A DNA stretch of 64,000 nt. Origin: G963674665 sp964609625 (lineage in GTDB: Bacteria; Desulfobacterota; Desulfovibrionia; Desulfovibrionales; Desulfovibrionaceae). Under the pieces are notes generated by a model. That model worked only from the letters and a program-made list of their open reading frames with translations. It ran no database searches and was not told where the DNA came from. The stretch lies in contig CAZSRS010000012.1 in NCBI GenBank assembly GCA_964609625.1, forward strand, positions 1 to 64,000. The letters are read 5' to 3'. Made by a program: the position numbers and the translations under genes. Of this stretch, positions 45,242-53,912 are shown piece by piece (within the stretch, counting starts at the first letter, position 1; the number at the start of each line of letters is the position of its first letter).

Positions 45242-48200
45242 ATGCCGATGCAACGGGTTTGCGCCTTCCGCCGCGGACGTACAGCGAATTGTTCGTTTTC
45301 ATCCTGTTCATGTGACATACCCTTGCCGCGGTGTGTGCCGTGGCGTGCCTCCACCCGAAGGTTGTCGGGGGGGCTGTTGCTGTGCCTTATTTGGGCCGTG
45401 AGTTGCTGCTGTGCGACTCCTGCCACGGCCGCATCCCCTGAATCCCCCCCTGACTCCTTGGAAAAGGTGACTCTGCAACTACGCTGGTTCCATCAGTTCC
45501 AGTTCGCCGGATACTACGCGGCGCAGGCAAAGGGCTTTTACCGTGAGGCCGGCCTGGATGTGACCATTCTGGAACGTGATGCGCGGCAGGACCCGATGGA
45601 AAAAGTGCTCTCGGGTCAGGCTGACTTCGGTGTCACCAATTCCGAGGTGTTGCTGCATGCCCTGCATGGCGAACCCTTGGTCGTGCTGGCAGCCATTTTT
45701 CAGCATTCGCCCCTTGTACTGGTGGCTCGTGAGGAGGCAGGCATCGCCACCCCCCATGACCTCATGGGTAAGCGGGTGAAAATGACGCTGTTGTCCCGCG
45801 ATGTGGAGTTGCACGCAATGTTGTTGAGCGAGGGCGTCTCCATGGATCAGCTCGATTTAACCGACGGGGAAGTGGGTATCGAGGATTACCTCAACCCCGA
45901 CATCGACGCCTTGAGCGGGTACGTGACCAACGAGCCCTATTATTATGAGCGTCAGGGCATAGGGTACCAGCTTGTCAGGCCACGGCAATACGGGATCGAT
46001 TTTTACGGGGACTGCCTGTTCACTTCGGGAGCGCTGGCCACTGAACGTCCCGAGCTGGCGCAGGCCTTCGTGGCGGCGAGTCTCAAGGGCTGGGCGTATG
46101 CCATGGCCCATTCGGAGGAAATTATCGGCCTGATTCTCGAGGAATACGGCTCGAATAAGACACGGGAACACCTGCAGTTCGAAGCCGCCCGTCTGCGTGA
46201 ACTGATACTGCCGGATCTCGTGGAAATGGGGCACATGAATCCAGGACGCTGGCGGCACATCGGTGAAACATTTGCCAAGGTGCACCTTGTGAAGCCCGAG
46301 AGTCTTACCGAAGATTTTTTCAAAACGTTTCTCTTCGATTCCCGCACGGACATGGAGTCCGTGACCCTGCGCCGCTGGCTCTGGGTGTTGAGCGTCGCAC
46401 TGCTCGTTGGAGGGGTGGTGACCCTGCTGCTGCTCTGGTTTCTGCGCCAACAGGCCCTCCACTTGGCCGAGCGCGAACGCAGCGAGAAGAAGCTGCGTGA
46501 AAGCGAGGAGCGTTTTCGGCTGGCCTTTCTGACCAGTCCGGATTCGATCAACATCAACAGGCTCTCCGACGGCATGTATCTGGACATCAACGAGGGATTC
46601 ACCTCGATCATGGGGTATACCCCGAGCGAGGTCATCGGCAGGACGTCCATCGAGCTGAACATCTGGAAGAAGCCGGAAGATCGGCAGCGGCTGGTCAAAG
46701 GCCTGCTGGAATCGGGATGCGTGGAGAATCTCGAGGCGCGGTTCGTGGGCAAGGACGGCAAGGTCAGGACCGGTTTGATGTCGGCCAGGGTTTTGGAATT
46801 GCACGGGGAGAAGGTCATTTTGTCGGTGACCCGGGACATCACCGAGCGCAAACAGGCAGAGGAAGCCCTGCTGCGTGCCAACGCCCGACTCAACGAAGCG
46901 CAGCGCATCGGTGGTATCGGCGACTGGAATTGGGACCCCGAGACCGACACGGTGACCTGGTCCGAGAATCTTTACAGCATGTTCGGCCTGGATCCGGGGC
47001 AGCCACCTCCCAACTATGAGGGGCAGCTGGCCCTTTACCATCCGGAAGATGCCGCCAAGCTGCGCGTGGCCGTGAGAAGGGCCCTGAAGAAAGGCGAGGC
47101 CTACGAACTGGAAATGGGGAGTACCAGACCTGATGGCAGGGAACTCAAGGTTCTTGTGCGTGGCGTGCCCCAGGTGGATGAGAAAGGCATGTTGCGGCGA
47201 TTGGTTGGATCGGTGCTGGACGTCACGGAACGCAAGAAGGCCGAGGAGGCTTTGCTGGCCGCCAAGCTCGAGGCGGAAGCCGCGAGCAGGGCCAAGTCCG
47301 AGTTCCTGGCCAACATGAGCCATGAGATACGCACCCCTCTCAACGGCATCATGGGCATGTTGCAGCTTCTCAAGCTAGCCCCGCTCATGCCCGCGGAGAT
47401 GGATTACGTGGAGACCTCCCTCAAGTCGTGCAGGCGTCTGACCATGCTTCTTGGAGATATCCTCGATCTCTCCAGGGTGGAGGCCGGAAAGCTGAAAATC
47501 GGTCATGAGCCCTTCGAACCACGCCTTGTCTTCGATTCAGTCCAACAATTGTTTTCTCCCTCGGCCATGCAAAAAGGCCTTGAGTTCAGATGCCACCTCG
47601 ATCCCGCCATTCCCGCACAACTGGCTGGCGATCCAGCCCGTTTACAGCAGATCCTTGGCAACTTGATCGGTAATGCGATCAAATTCACCCGAACAGGGCA
47701 CGTGGAAGTGGAAGCATTTCGCCTTGCCTCGACCGATCCCGAGCAACACAGAGTCCTGTTCACCATCACCGACACAGGCATCGGCATAGAGGACGACCAA
47801 CTCAAGCATTTATTCGACGCCTTCACCCAGGGGGAGAGCAGCTACAAGCGTCAGTATCAAGGCGCGGGGCTGGGGCTCGCCATTTCGAAGCACTTGGTTT
47901 CCCTCATGGGGGGGAGCATGAGTGTAGTCAGCAAACTGGGTTTCGGTACCACTTTTTTTGTGTGCATCCCCTTCCGGGCAGTGGATCGGTTGTCCGAATC
48001 CGATGCCGTTGCTGCGGAAGAACCGGTCATCAAAGGCCTGCGGGTGCTGTTGGCCGACGACGACGAGGTTACACGCTTCAGCACTTCCAAGATGCTGGAA
48101 TTCGCCGGGTATGAGGTACGGACCGTGGAAAACGGCGAGCAGGCCCTGGCAGCGTTGCGTGAAGGCCATTACGATCTGGTGCTCATGGACATACAGATGC

Positions 48201-48424
48201 CTGTCCTGGACGGTGTCGCGGCAACCAGGGCCGTCAGGCAGGGAAAAGCGGGCAACAACTCCAGGAAATTGCCCATAGTGGCCTTGACGGCCTATGCCAT
48301 GAGCGGTGACAGGGAGCGTTTTCTCGATGCCGGCATGGACGACTATCTCGCCAAGCCAGTGGAGATCGAAGAGCTCAAAAAAGTACTGGGCAGGGTGACT
48401 ACCGATGCCACACCGCAGGGATGA
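45242..48424 (+). CDS. hybrid sensor kinase with an NMT1-type periplasmic solute-binding domain
   Basis: 1060 residues. Order: signal/TM segment (about 43-64), NMT1/THI5-like binding domain (about 75-320; KVTLQLRWFHQFQFAGYYAA), TM helix (381-401), PAS (about 420-535), PAS (about 550-665), HisKA with NMSHEIRTP (phospho-acceptor H694), HATPase (NAIKF, DTGIGI, GAGLGLAISK) and a receiver with DDDE (939-942) and phospho-acceptor D983 in LMDIQMP. NMT1 domains bind small amines, sulfonates or pyrimidine precursors in transporters; here one is fused to the kinase. ATG 45242 has GAGGGGAGAGAT before it and is preferred over ATG 45203. No separate output regulator is adjacent. Confidence 0.9.
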   Translation: MPMQRVCAFRRGRTANCSFSSCSCDIPLPRCVPWRASTRRLSGGLLLCLIWAVSCCCATPATAASPESPPDSLEKVTLQLRWFHQFQFAGYYAAQAKGFYREAGLDVTILERDARQDPMEKVLSGQADFGVTNSEVLLHALHGEPLVVLAAIFQHSPLVLVAREEAGIATPHDLMGKRVKMTLLSRDVELHAMLLSEGVSMDQLDLTDGEVGIEDYLNPDIDALSGYVTNEPYYYERQGIGYQLVRPRQYGIDFYGDCLFTSGALATERPELAQAFVAASLKGWAYAMAHSEEIIGLILEEYGSNKTREHLQFEAARLRELILPDLVEMGHMNPGRWRHIGETFAKVHLVKPESLTEDFFKTFLFDSRTDMESVTLRRWLWVLSVALLVGGVVTLLLLWFLRQQALHLAERERSEKKLRESEERFRLAFLTSPDSININRLSDGMYLDINEGFTSIMGYTPSEVIGRTSIELNIWKKPEDRQRLVKGLLESGCVENLEARFVGKDGKVRTGLMSARVLELHGEKVILSVTRDITERKQAEEALLRANARLNEAQRIGGIGDWNWDPETDTVTWSENLYSMFGLDPGQPPPNYEGQLALYHPEDAAKLRVAVRRALKKGEAYELEMGSTRPDGRELKVLVRGVPQVDEKGMLRRLVGSVLDVTERKKAEEALLAAKLEAEAASRAKSEFLANMSHEIRTPLNGIMGMLQLLKLAPLMPAEMDYVETSLKSCRRLTMLLGDILDLSRVEAGKLKIGHEPFEPRLVFDSVQQLFSPSAMQKGLEFRCHLDPAIPAQLAGDPARLQQILGNLIGNAIKFTRTGHVEVEAFRLASTDPEQHRVLFTITDTGIGIEDDQLKHLFDAFTQGESSYKRQYQGAGLGLAISKHLVSLMGGSMSVVSKLGFGTTFFVCIPFRAVDRLSESDAVAAEEPVIKGLRVLLADDDEVTRFSTSKMLEFAGYEVRTVENGEQALAALREGHYDLVLMDIQMPVLDGVAATRAVRQGKAGNNSRKLPIVALTAYAMSGDRERFLDAGMDDYLAKPVEIEELKKVLGRVTTDATPQG

Positions 48425-48452
48425 CCATGGGAAGCGGAGGCCTCGGTACTGC

Positions 48453-50702
48453 TTATGAGCTGTCTTCCGGGAGAATCATCACCAGCACGTCGTCTATTTC
48501 CGAAAGCTTCCGCACGGTGACGGGATCGTCCTTGCCTCCGGTGATGAACATGGTGCCGCAGAATTTTTTTGAAAAATGCTCATGCAGTTCTTCGGGCCTG
48601 ATGTATCGGAGTTTGCCGGACGAGATCATGAGCATGTTGCCATGCCCCTTGGGGTTGGGAACCAGAATGCACTTGCGGCCCAGGATCCTCCCACCTCTGA
48701 GCAGGCCGACGACGGTCTGCATCAGCTGGTTTTCGTCCACCGGCTTGGGCAAGGCAACATCGCCCCCTGCTGTGGTGCGGTAGGGATACGCCGAAAGCAC
48801 GATGACGGGGATGTCCTTGGTCACGGGGTTTTCCCGCAGTCTACGGATGGCCTCGCGGCCGTCGATGCCTGGCATCATGAGGTCCATGATGATGCAGCTG
48901 GGCAGGAGTTCCTCAGCCACGTGCAGTGCGGTCAAGCCGTCTGCCACGGTAACGATGCGGAACCCCTCGTCCACGAAGAGCTGCTCAAGGTATTCCCGAA
49001 TGCCGGGGCTGTCGTCCACCGCCAGGATCAGGGGCGTTTCGCCACCTTCCTCGGGACAGGCAACGGTGAGCAACAGGTCGTCTTCCTTGTCTCGGATGGG
49101 CTTGGACGCGGGAATGCGAAATTTGAAGGCGCTGCCCTTGTCCGGCTCGGATTCGACCCAGATGCGCCCCTGGTAGTGTTCGACGATTTCCTTGCAGATG
49201 GCCAGACCGAGTCCGGTGCCTTCCATGGGGGTGCCTTCGCCGCGTTTTTCCAGCTGATGGAACTTGTCGAATAGCTTGGTGAGTTCCTGGGGTGGGATGC
49301 CCCTGCCCGTGTCGATCACTCGTACTTCCACGAATTCATCGTCGATGTTGGCGGCTTCCACGGTGACCGAGCCCGTGTCCGTGAACTTGGCGGCGTTGTG
49401 CAAGAGGTTGATCATCACCTGCAGCATGCGGTCCATGTCCACGAAGACCAGCGGGAGTCGGTCCGGGACATTGGACTTGAGCACCACGTCGGGTTTTTTG
49501 TCGAATTGGGCGCGTACGGCGTGACAGGCGTGGAGCACGAAATCAGAGACAGGAATGAGTTTGTCGCGCCAGTCGATCTTGCCCGCCTCGATTTTGGTGA
49601 GGTCCAGGAAGTCGTTGATCAGCCGCGTCATCCGCTCGCCTTCCTGGCTCATCACCTCCAGGTTTTTGATGATCCGCTTGCTGTATTTCTCCAGCGTGGG
49701 GTCATTCAGGGCGAGGTCGGAGAAGCGCTCGGAAAAGACTCGGCCGGTGATTTTGGCGAAGCCCACCAGGGAGGTGAGAGGGGTTCTGAGTTCATGGGAG
49801 ACGGAGGTCAGGAAGGAGGATTTGATTTCATCGAGGTGCCGGAGTTGCTGGTTGGAGTATTCCAGTTCCTCGTTTTTCCGCACGAGCTGCCTGGTGCGCT
49901 TGCGCACCATGAATTCCAACTGGGCGTACCGTTTGATCAGCGAAGCCACCATGTCGGTCTGGGTGATGATTCCCTGTACCGTGTCGTTTTCGTCCACCAC
50001 GGCCAAGTGCCTGACGCGGAGTTCGTCCATTTGGGCGACGGCCTCGAAGGCGTAGCGTTCCGGCCGAACAGTCTTTACAGGAGAACTCATGACTTCGGCC
50101 ACGAGCATACCACCCGCGCCATGCTCGGCGACCATGATTCGGGTAACGTCACGTTCGGTGACGATGCCCACTGCCTTGTCGCTCGCATCCAACACCAGAA
50201 CGCAGCTCACGAACTTATCGACCATGATACGCAGGGCTTCGCGGATGGTAGTCTCGGGATTCACCGTGACCACTTTCCTGGTCATGACGTCTCCCACGGT
50301 CTTGACTTCGGCGAGGTACTCCTCGCCCAGGCGGTGCATCAGGTCAGTGAAGGTCTTGATGCCGACGGCCTTGCCCTTTTCGTTGAGGATGACCAGGTGC
50401 CGGATGCCCTTGCCGCTCATCAAGGAAAAGGCCGCGAAGAGATCCTCGCGCTCGCTGATGGTCACCACGTTACCGCTCATGACGTCGCGGACCAGGTAGT
50501 CTTCTACGGCCATGCCACTGCGGTCCAGGAACCGCGCCAGGTCGCGTTCGGTGAGTATGCCCACGGGGGTGTCCCCGCGGGTGACCAGCAGGCAGGAGAT
50601 GTTTTGTCGCCGCATGAGTTTCGCGGCATCGGCAAGCGGCATGTCCGGTGGAGACGTGATCACGTGTGTGGGCATTATTCTTCTCGGTAGTTCTTCTGAC
50701 AT
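48453..50702 (-). CDS. soluble hybrid histidine kinase with four CBS domains
   Basis: 749 residues, no TM segment. Two Bateman modules give four CBS repeats (about 6-60, 70-125, 135-190, 200-255; each with GI-TERD or GI-T-TD endings). A short coiled coil (260-295) leads to HisKA with SVSHELRTPLT (H303), HATPase (NAAKF, DTGRGIP, GTGLGLAICK) and a receiver with VDDSPGIRE and D607 in IIMDLMMPG. About 75 C-terminal residues follow without a known domain. CBS pairs often bind adenine nucleotides, so it may read energy state. ATG 50702 is chosen over an open upstream extension because of AGGGTG and the promoter at 50764-50792. It converges on the NMT1-type kinase. Confidence 0.9.
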   Translation of the reverse strand: MSEELPRRIMPTHVITSPPDMPLADAAKLMRRQNISCLLVTRGDTPVGILTERDLARFLDRSGMAVEDYLVRDVMSGNVVTISEREDLFAAFSLMSGKGIRHLVILNEKGKAVGIKTFTDLMHRLGEEYLAEVKTVGDVMTRKVVTVNPETTIREALRIMVDKFVSCVLVLDASDKAVGIVTERDVTRIMVAEHGAGGMLVAEVMSSPVKTVRPERYAFEAVAQMDELRVRHLAVVDENDTVQGIITQTDMVASLIKRYAQLEFMVRKRTRQLVRKNEELEYSNQQLRHLDEIKSSFLTSVSHELRTPLTSLVGFAKITGRVFSERFSDLALNDPTLEKYSKRIIKNLEVMSQEGERMTRLINDFLDLTKIEAGKIDWRDKLIPVSDFVLHACHAVRAQFDKKPDVVLKSNVPDRLPLVFVDMDRMLQVMINLLHNAAKFTDTGSVTVEAANIDDEFVEVRVIDTGRGIPPQELTKLFDKFHQLEKRGEGTPMEGTGLGLAICKEIVEHYQGRIWVESEPDKGSAFKFRIPASKPIRDKEDDLLLTVACPEEGGETPLILAVDDSPGIREYLEQLFVDEGFRIVTVADGLTALHVAEELLPSCIIMDLMMPGIDGREAIRRLRENPVTKDIPVIVLSAYPYRTTAGGDVALPKPVDENQLMQTVVGLLRGGRILGRKCILVPNPKGHGNMLMISSGKLRYIRPEELHEHFSKKFCGTMFITGGKDDPVTVRKLSEIDDVLVMILPEDSS

Positions 50703-50763
50703 GACTGCTGACACCCTGGCAATGTGGAGGTTGTCTGCAAGTGTCGCCCGAAGACGACATCGT

Positions 50764-50792
50764 AGTGTAACTTTTGTGGAGCCGATGGGCAA
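50764..50792 (-). promoter_or_regulatory. promoter for the CBS-domain kinase
   Basis: On the minus strand TTGCCC (50792-50787), 17 bases, TACACT (50769-50764). The start site falls about 55 bases before the ATG at 50702. Confidence 0.45.
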
Positions 50793-51052
50793 AGGAAACT
50801 TTGGCCTGGGAGATGGCGCCGTTGCGCTTCCCAATGGGGCGGCTTCAAACCTGGATGCAAGTTTCATCGGCCCCTGCGTACAAGAGCGGACGAGTCCCGG
50901 TATCCCGGTTTCCAGGCGTCCCAGAGGGGCGAGGCACATCCACTCCACCCTCGGGATGGGTGACGGAAGCAGCGTTCGGGCACCGTAAGGACAGGCCGCA
51001 CGAACAGCTGCAATCCATCCCGACGTATTCTTCCTGGCCTGCTAGGCGACTT

Positions 51053-51071
51053 TGGAGTACTGTTCACTCCA
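51053..51071. promoter_or_regulatory. dyad TGGAGT-N7-ACTCCA before cooA
   Basis: A perfect 6-bp inverted repeat 25 bases before the chosen cooA start. It may be an operator or a leader hairpin. Confidence 0.35.
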
Positions 51072-51095
51072 TAGCCCAGAAACATGGAGAGGGAC

Positions 51096-51755
51096 ATGAA
51101 AACCAGGCTCATGGGCATCAATCTCCTGGAGCAATTGGAGCGGCCGGACCTGGCCGGTCTGCTCAAGGAGTTCATGACGCGCTCGCATCCCAAGGGCGCC
51201 ATGGTCTTCGCACCCAACTACCGGGAGAACCTCGTGTTCATCATCACCAAGGGGCAGGCACGGCTTTTCCTGGCCTATGGCGAAAAGGAATTCACCCTCT
51301 CCATCCTGGCGCCGGGCGATGTCTATTCCACCCACACACCGGCCTATGTCCAGGCCCTCGAGGATTTGACGCTTCTCGTCATGCCCACGGAACGTTTCGG
51401 TGAGCTGCTAACCCGCCACCCGGAACTGACCAGAACCATGGTCCTGGTCCTGGGGGACATCCTGCAAAGTTCCCTGGGCATCATCCACTCCCTGGTGTTC
51501 AAGGACATTCCCCGCCGCATCGCCGAGTTTCTGTACGTGTCGGCCTGCGAGCATGGAGAACGAGCCGGCTCGGGACGCCGCATCCACCTGGACGTGACCA
51601 CGGAGCAGTTGGCCAATATCGTCGGCTCCACCCGTCAAAGCGTGTCAGAGGCCTTGACCCGCTTCGAGCGCGACGGCCTGGTCCTGCGCGAAGCCCGGGG
51701 CGTGTACCGCATTCCCGATCTCTGCGCCCTGGAGGCCTTTGCCGCCGAGGAATGA
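51096..51755 (+). CDS. cooA: CooA-like carbon monoxide-sensing regulator (Crp/Fnr family)
   Basis: CooA is a heme protein that activates CO-oxidation genes when CO binds. The 219-residue chain has a cNMP-binding-like domain with GDVYSTHTP at the heme pocket, a long dimerisation helix (about 108-138) and a C-terminal HTH (VTTEQLANIVGSTRQSVSEAL). The Rhodospirillum protein has GDMFCMHSG: the distal His77 position is kept (His80 here) but Cys75 is Ser78, so the Fe(III) thiolate ligand is absent. The start at ATG 51096 has GGAGAGG 4 bases upstream; ATG 51084 is in frame. cooS follows after 173 bases and carries a matching operator. Confidence 0.87.
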   Translation: MKTRLMGINLLEQLERPDLAGLLKEFMTRSHPKGAMVFAPNYRENLVFIITKGQARLFLAYGEKEFTLSILAPGDVYSTHTPAYVQALEDLTLLVMPTERFGELLTRHPELTRTMVLVLGDILQSSLGIIHSLVFKDIPRRIAEFLYVSACEHGERAGSGRRIHLDVTTEQLANIVGSTRQSVSEALTRFERDGLVLREARGVYRIPDLCALEAFAAEE

Positions 51756-51799
51756 GCCGGGACCACCCACAGTCTGAAGGAGCACCTGCATCCCTCGTT

Positions 51800-51815
51800 T
51801 GTCGGGTATCCGACA
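51800..51815 (+). promoter_or_regulatory. CooA operator upstream of cooS
   Basis: TGTCGG-GTAT-CCGACA, a perfect 6-bp palindrome. It agrees with the TGTC...GACA form of known CooA sites. Its centre, 51807.5, is 41.5 bases before the start site predicted from the -10 at 51837-51842, the class II activator position. Confidence 0.85.
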
Positions 51816-51833
51816 GACGCGGTCCGTCTTTCC

Positions 51834-51842
51834 TGGTATGTT
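51834..51842 (+). promoter_or_regulatory. extended -10 promoter element of cooS
   Basis: TGG-TATGTT (TGN plus the hexamer 51837-51842). No consensus -35 exists because that space is taken by the CooA site, as expected for an activator-dependent promoter. Start site predicted at about 51849. Confidence 0.6.
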
Positions 51843-51858
51843 GCCGGAAGTAGCAGTC

Positions 51859-51883
51859 TCCCGCGGTATCGACAGCCGCGGGA
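51859..51883 (+). repeat. leader hairpin of cooS
   Basis: TCCCGCGG (51859-51866) and CCGCGGGA (51876-51883) with a 9-base loop lie about 10 bases into the predicted transcript. It could stabilise the mRNA 5' end. It leaves the GGGAGGAG ribosome site free. Confidence 0.6.
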
Positions 51884-51928
51884 ATTCGAGCGGGTCGATC
51901 CAGCAACATTCCAAAGGGAGGAGATGGC

Positions 51929-53818
51929 ATGACAGAGAAACTACCCCCCAAGCCCGAGGACCTGTCCATTTGGCCGGATGCGCAAAGAATGATTGAAAAG
52001 GCCAGGCGGGACGGTGTGGAAACCGTCTGGGACCGACTGGAGGAGCAGAGCGCCCATTGCCGGTTTTGTAGCAAGGGGCTGACCTGTCAGAAATGCGTCA
52101 TGGGGCCCTGCAGGATCACGCCGGACAAGTCCAAACGCCACCGTGGCGTCTGCGGTGCCGACGCCGACCTTACCGTGGCGCGCAACTTCGGCCGCTTTGT
52201 CTGCGCGGGCGCGGCTTCGCACTCGGACCATGGCCGCGACCTGGTGGAGACGTTGTTGGCTATCGGCGAAGGCAAGACCACGGACTACACCATCCGCGAC
52301 CCCGAGAAGCTGCGCCGCATCGCCGCGGAGATCGGCCTGGAAGTGGGCGGAAAGGACGACAAGGCCCTGGCCCTGGAATTGGCCCAGGCCTTTATCGACG
52401 ACTTCGGTTTCCGCACGGAGACCGTCTCCTTTCTCTGTCGCGTGCCGGAGAAACGTCGGCAACTCTGGGAAAAGCTTGGCATCACCCCACGCGGCGTGGA
52501 CCGCGACGTGGTGGAAATGATGCACCGCACGCACATGGGCGTGGATTCGGACCCGGTCAGCCTCTGTCTGCACGCGGCGCGAGTGTCCCTCACGGACGGA
52601 TGGGGCGGTTCCATGATCGCCACCGAGCTTTCGGACATCATCTTCGGCACTCCCAAGCCTTCGACCGCCAAGGTCAACCTGGGCGTGCTCAAGAAGGACG
52701 AAGTCAATGTGGTGGTGCACGGCCACAGTCCCATCGTCTCGGAGATGATCCTCGCCGCGGCGCGCTCCCCTGAAATGCTCGAAAAGGCCAAGGCCGCCGG
52801 CGCCAAGGGCATCAACGTGGCCGGTCTGTGCTGCACCGGCAACGAGCTACTCATGCGTCAGGGCATTCCCATGGCCGGCAACCACCTGATGACCGAGCTG
52901 GCCCTGGTCACCGGCGCGGTGGACCTGCTGGTGGTGGACTATCAGTGCATCATGCCCGCGTTGACCACCGTGGCATCCTGCTATCAGACGCGTTTCGTCT
53001 CCACCTCTGACAAGGCCAGATTCGTGGGTGGCACGCATGTGGAGTTCAACTACAAGAACGCCAAACAAAAGGCCCTGGAAGTCGTGGCCTCGGCTGTCGA
53101 GGCCTTCACCGAGCGCGATCAGTCGCGGGTGGAGATCCCCTGCGAGCCCGTGGAGCTGATGACCGGTTTCTCCAATGAGGCCATCCTCGGTGCTCTGGGC
53201 GGTACCCCCGGCCCTCTGCTCGATGCCGTGAAGGCCGGCCACGTCCGTGGTGCCGTGGGCATCGTGGGATGCAACAACCCCAAGCTGAAGCACGATTACG
53301 TGCACACCAACCTCTGTCGGGAGCTGATCAAACGCGACGTGCTGGTGCTGGTGACCGGCTGTGCCACCGTGGCCATGGGCAAGGCCGGCCTCATGATGCC
53401 GGCCGCGGCCAATGAAGCCGGCCCCGGATTGCGGGCCGTGTGCGAATCCTTGGGTATACCGCCGGTGTTGCACGTGGGCAGCTGCGTGGACAACTCGCGG
53501 ATCATCCACCTCTGCGCCGTGCTGGCCAACGCCCTGGGCGTGGACATGTCCGACCTGCCCGTTGCCGCCAGCGCGCCTGAGTGGTACTCGGAAAAGGCGG
53601 CGGCCATAGGCCTGTACGCGGTGTCCAGCGGTATCTACACCCATCTGGGACTGCCCCCGCACATCACGGGCAGCCCGTTGGTCACCAACTTGGCCCTGGG
53701 CGGACTCAACGACGTGGTGGGCGCCTGCTTCGGCGTTGAGGCAGACCCATTCAAGGCGGCGGACGCCATCGATCAGCACATCTCCGCCAAACGCACGGCC
53801 CTGGGCCTGACGCCGTAA
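51929..53818 (+). CDS. cooS: nickel-iron carbon monoxide dehydrogenase CooS
   Basis: Oxidises CO to CO2 with two electrons. The 629-residue chain has all cluster ligands: D-cluster C44-X2-C47, B-cluster C53-X2-C56-X4-C61-X13-C75, and C-cluster (Ni-4Fe-4S) residues in VHGHSP (H264/H266), GLCCTGNE (C301/C302), YQCIMP (C340), VGCNN (C448), TGCATVAMG (C478) and GSCVDNS (C519); the catalytic Lys556 is in SEKA. The CX2C D-motif is the form described for Desulfovibrio CODH, where the cluster is 2Fe-2S. GGGAGGAG precedes the ATG. It is a stand-alone CODH with no acetyl-CoA synthase genes nearby. Confidence 0.97.
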   Translation: MTEKLPPKPEDLSIWPDAQRMIEKARRDGVETVWDRLEEQSAHCRFCSKGLTCQKCVMGPCRITPDKSKRHRGVCGADADLTVARNFGRFVCAGAASHSDHGRDLVETLLAIGEGKTTDYTIRDPEKLRRIAAEIGLEVGGKDDKALALELAQAFIDDFGFRTETVSFLCRVPEKRRQLWEKLGITPRGVDRDVVEMMHRTHMGVDSDPVSLCLHAARVSLTDGWGGSMIATELSDIIFGTPKPSTAKVNLGVLKKDEVNVVVHGHSPIVSEMILAAARSPEMLEKAKAAGAKGINVAGLCCTGNELLMRQGIPMAGNHLMTELALVTGAVDLLVVDYQCIMPALTTVASCYQTRFVSTSDKARFVGGTHVEFNYKNAKQKALEVVASAVEAFTERDQSRVEIPCEPVELMTGFSNEAILGALGGTPGPLLDAVKAGHVRGAVGIVGCNNPKLKHDYVHTNLCRELIKRDVLVLVTGCATVAMGKAGLMMPAAANEAGPGLRAVCESLGIPPVLHVGSCVDNSRIIHLCAVLANALGVDMSDLPVAASAPEWYSEKAAAIGLYAVSSGIYTHLGLPPHITGSPLVTNLALGGLNDVVGACFGVEADPFKAADAIDQHISAKRTALGLTP

Positions 53819-53866
53819 CCCCGGGCGCATGGCCGCTGCCGACGCCTGAAATGTGAGATCGATTCC

Positions 53867-53890
53867 GGAGGGAGCCTGTCGGCTCCCTCC
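53867..53890 (+). repeat. 10-bp hairpin between cooS and cooC
   Basis: GGAGGGAGCC (53867-53876) and GGCTCCCTCC (53881-53890) with a TGTC loop, perfect over 10 bp, 48 bases past the cooS stop and 22 bases before cooC. Only a few T residues follow, so it may be a partial terminator or an RNA-stability element rather than a full stop. Confidence 0.7.
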
Positions 53891-53912
53891 GCTTTCCGCA
53901 CCGGAGGAACGC

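Larger units (their letters stand above)
50703..51095. other. 393-base spacer between the CBS kinase and cooA
   Basis: No protein-like frame is visible on either strand. It holds the kinase promoter (50764-50792), the start region of cooA, and a dyad TGGAGT-N7-ACTCCA (51053-51071) in the cooA leader. I see no TGTCGG-type CooA site here. Confidence 0.55.
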
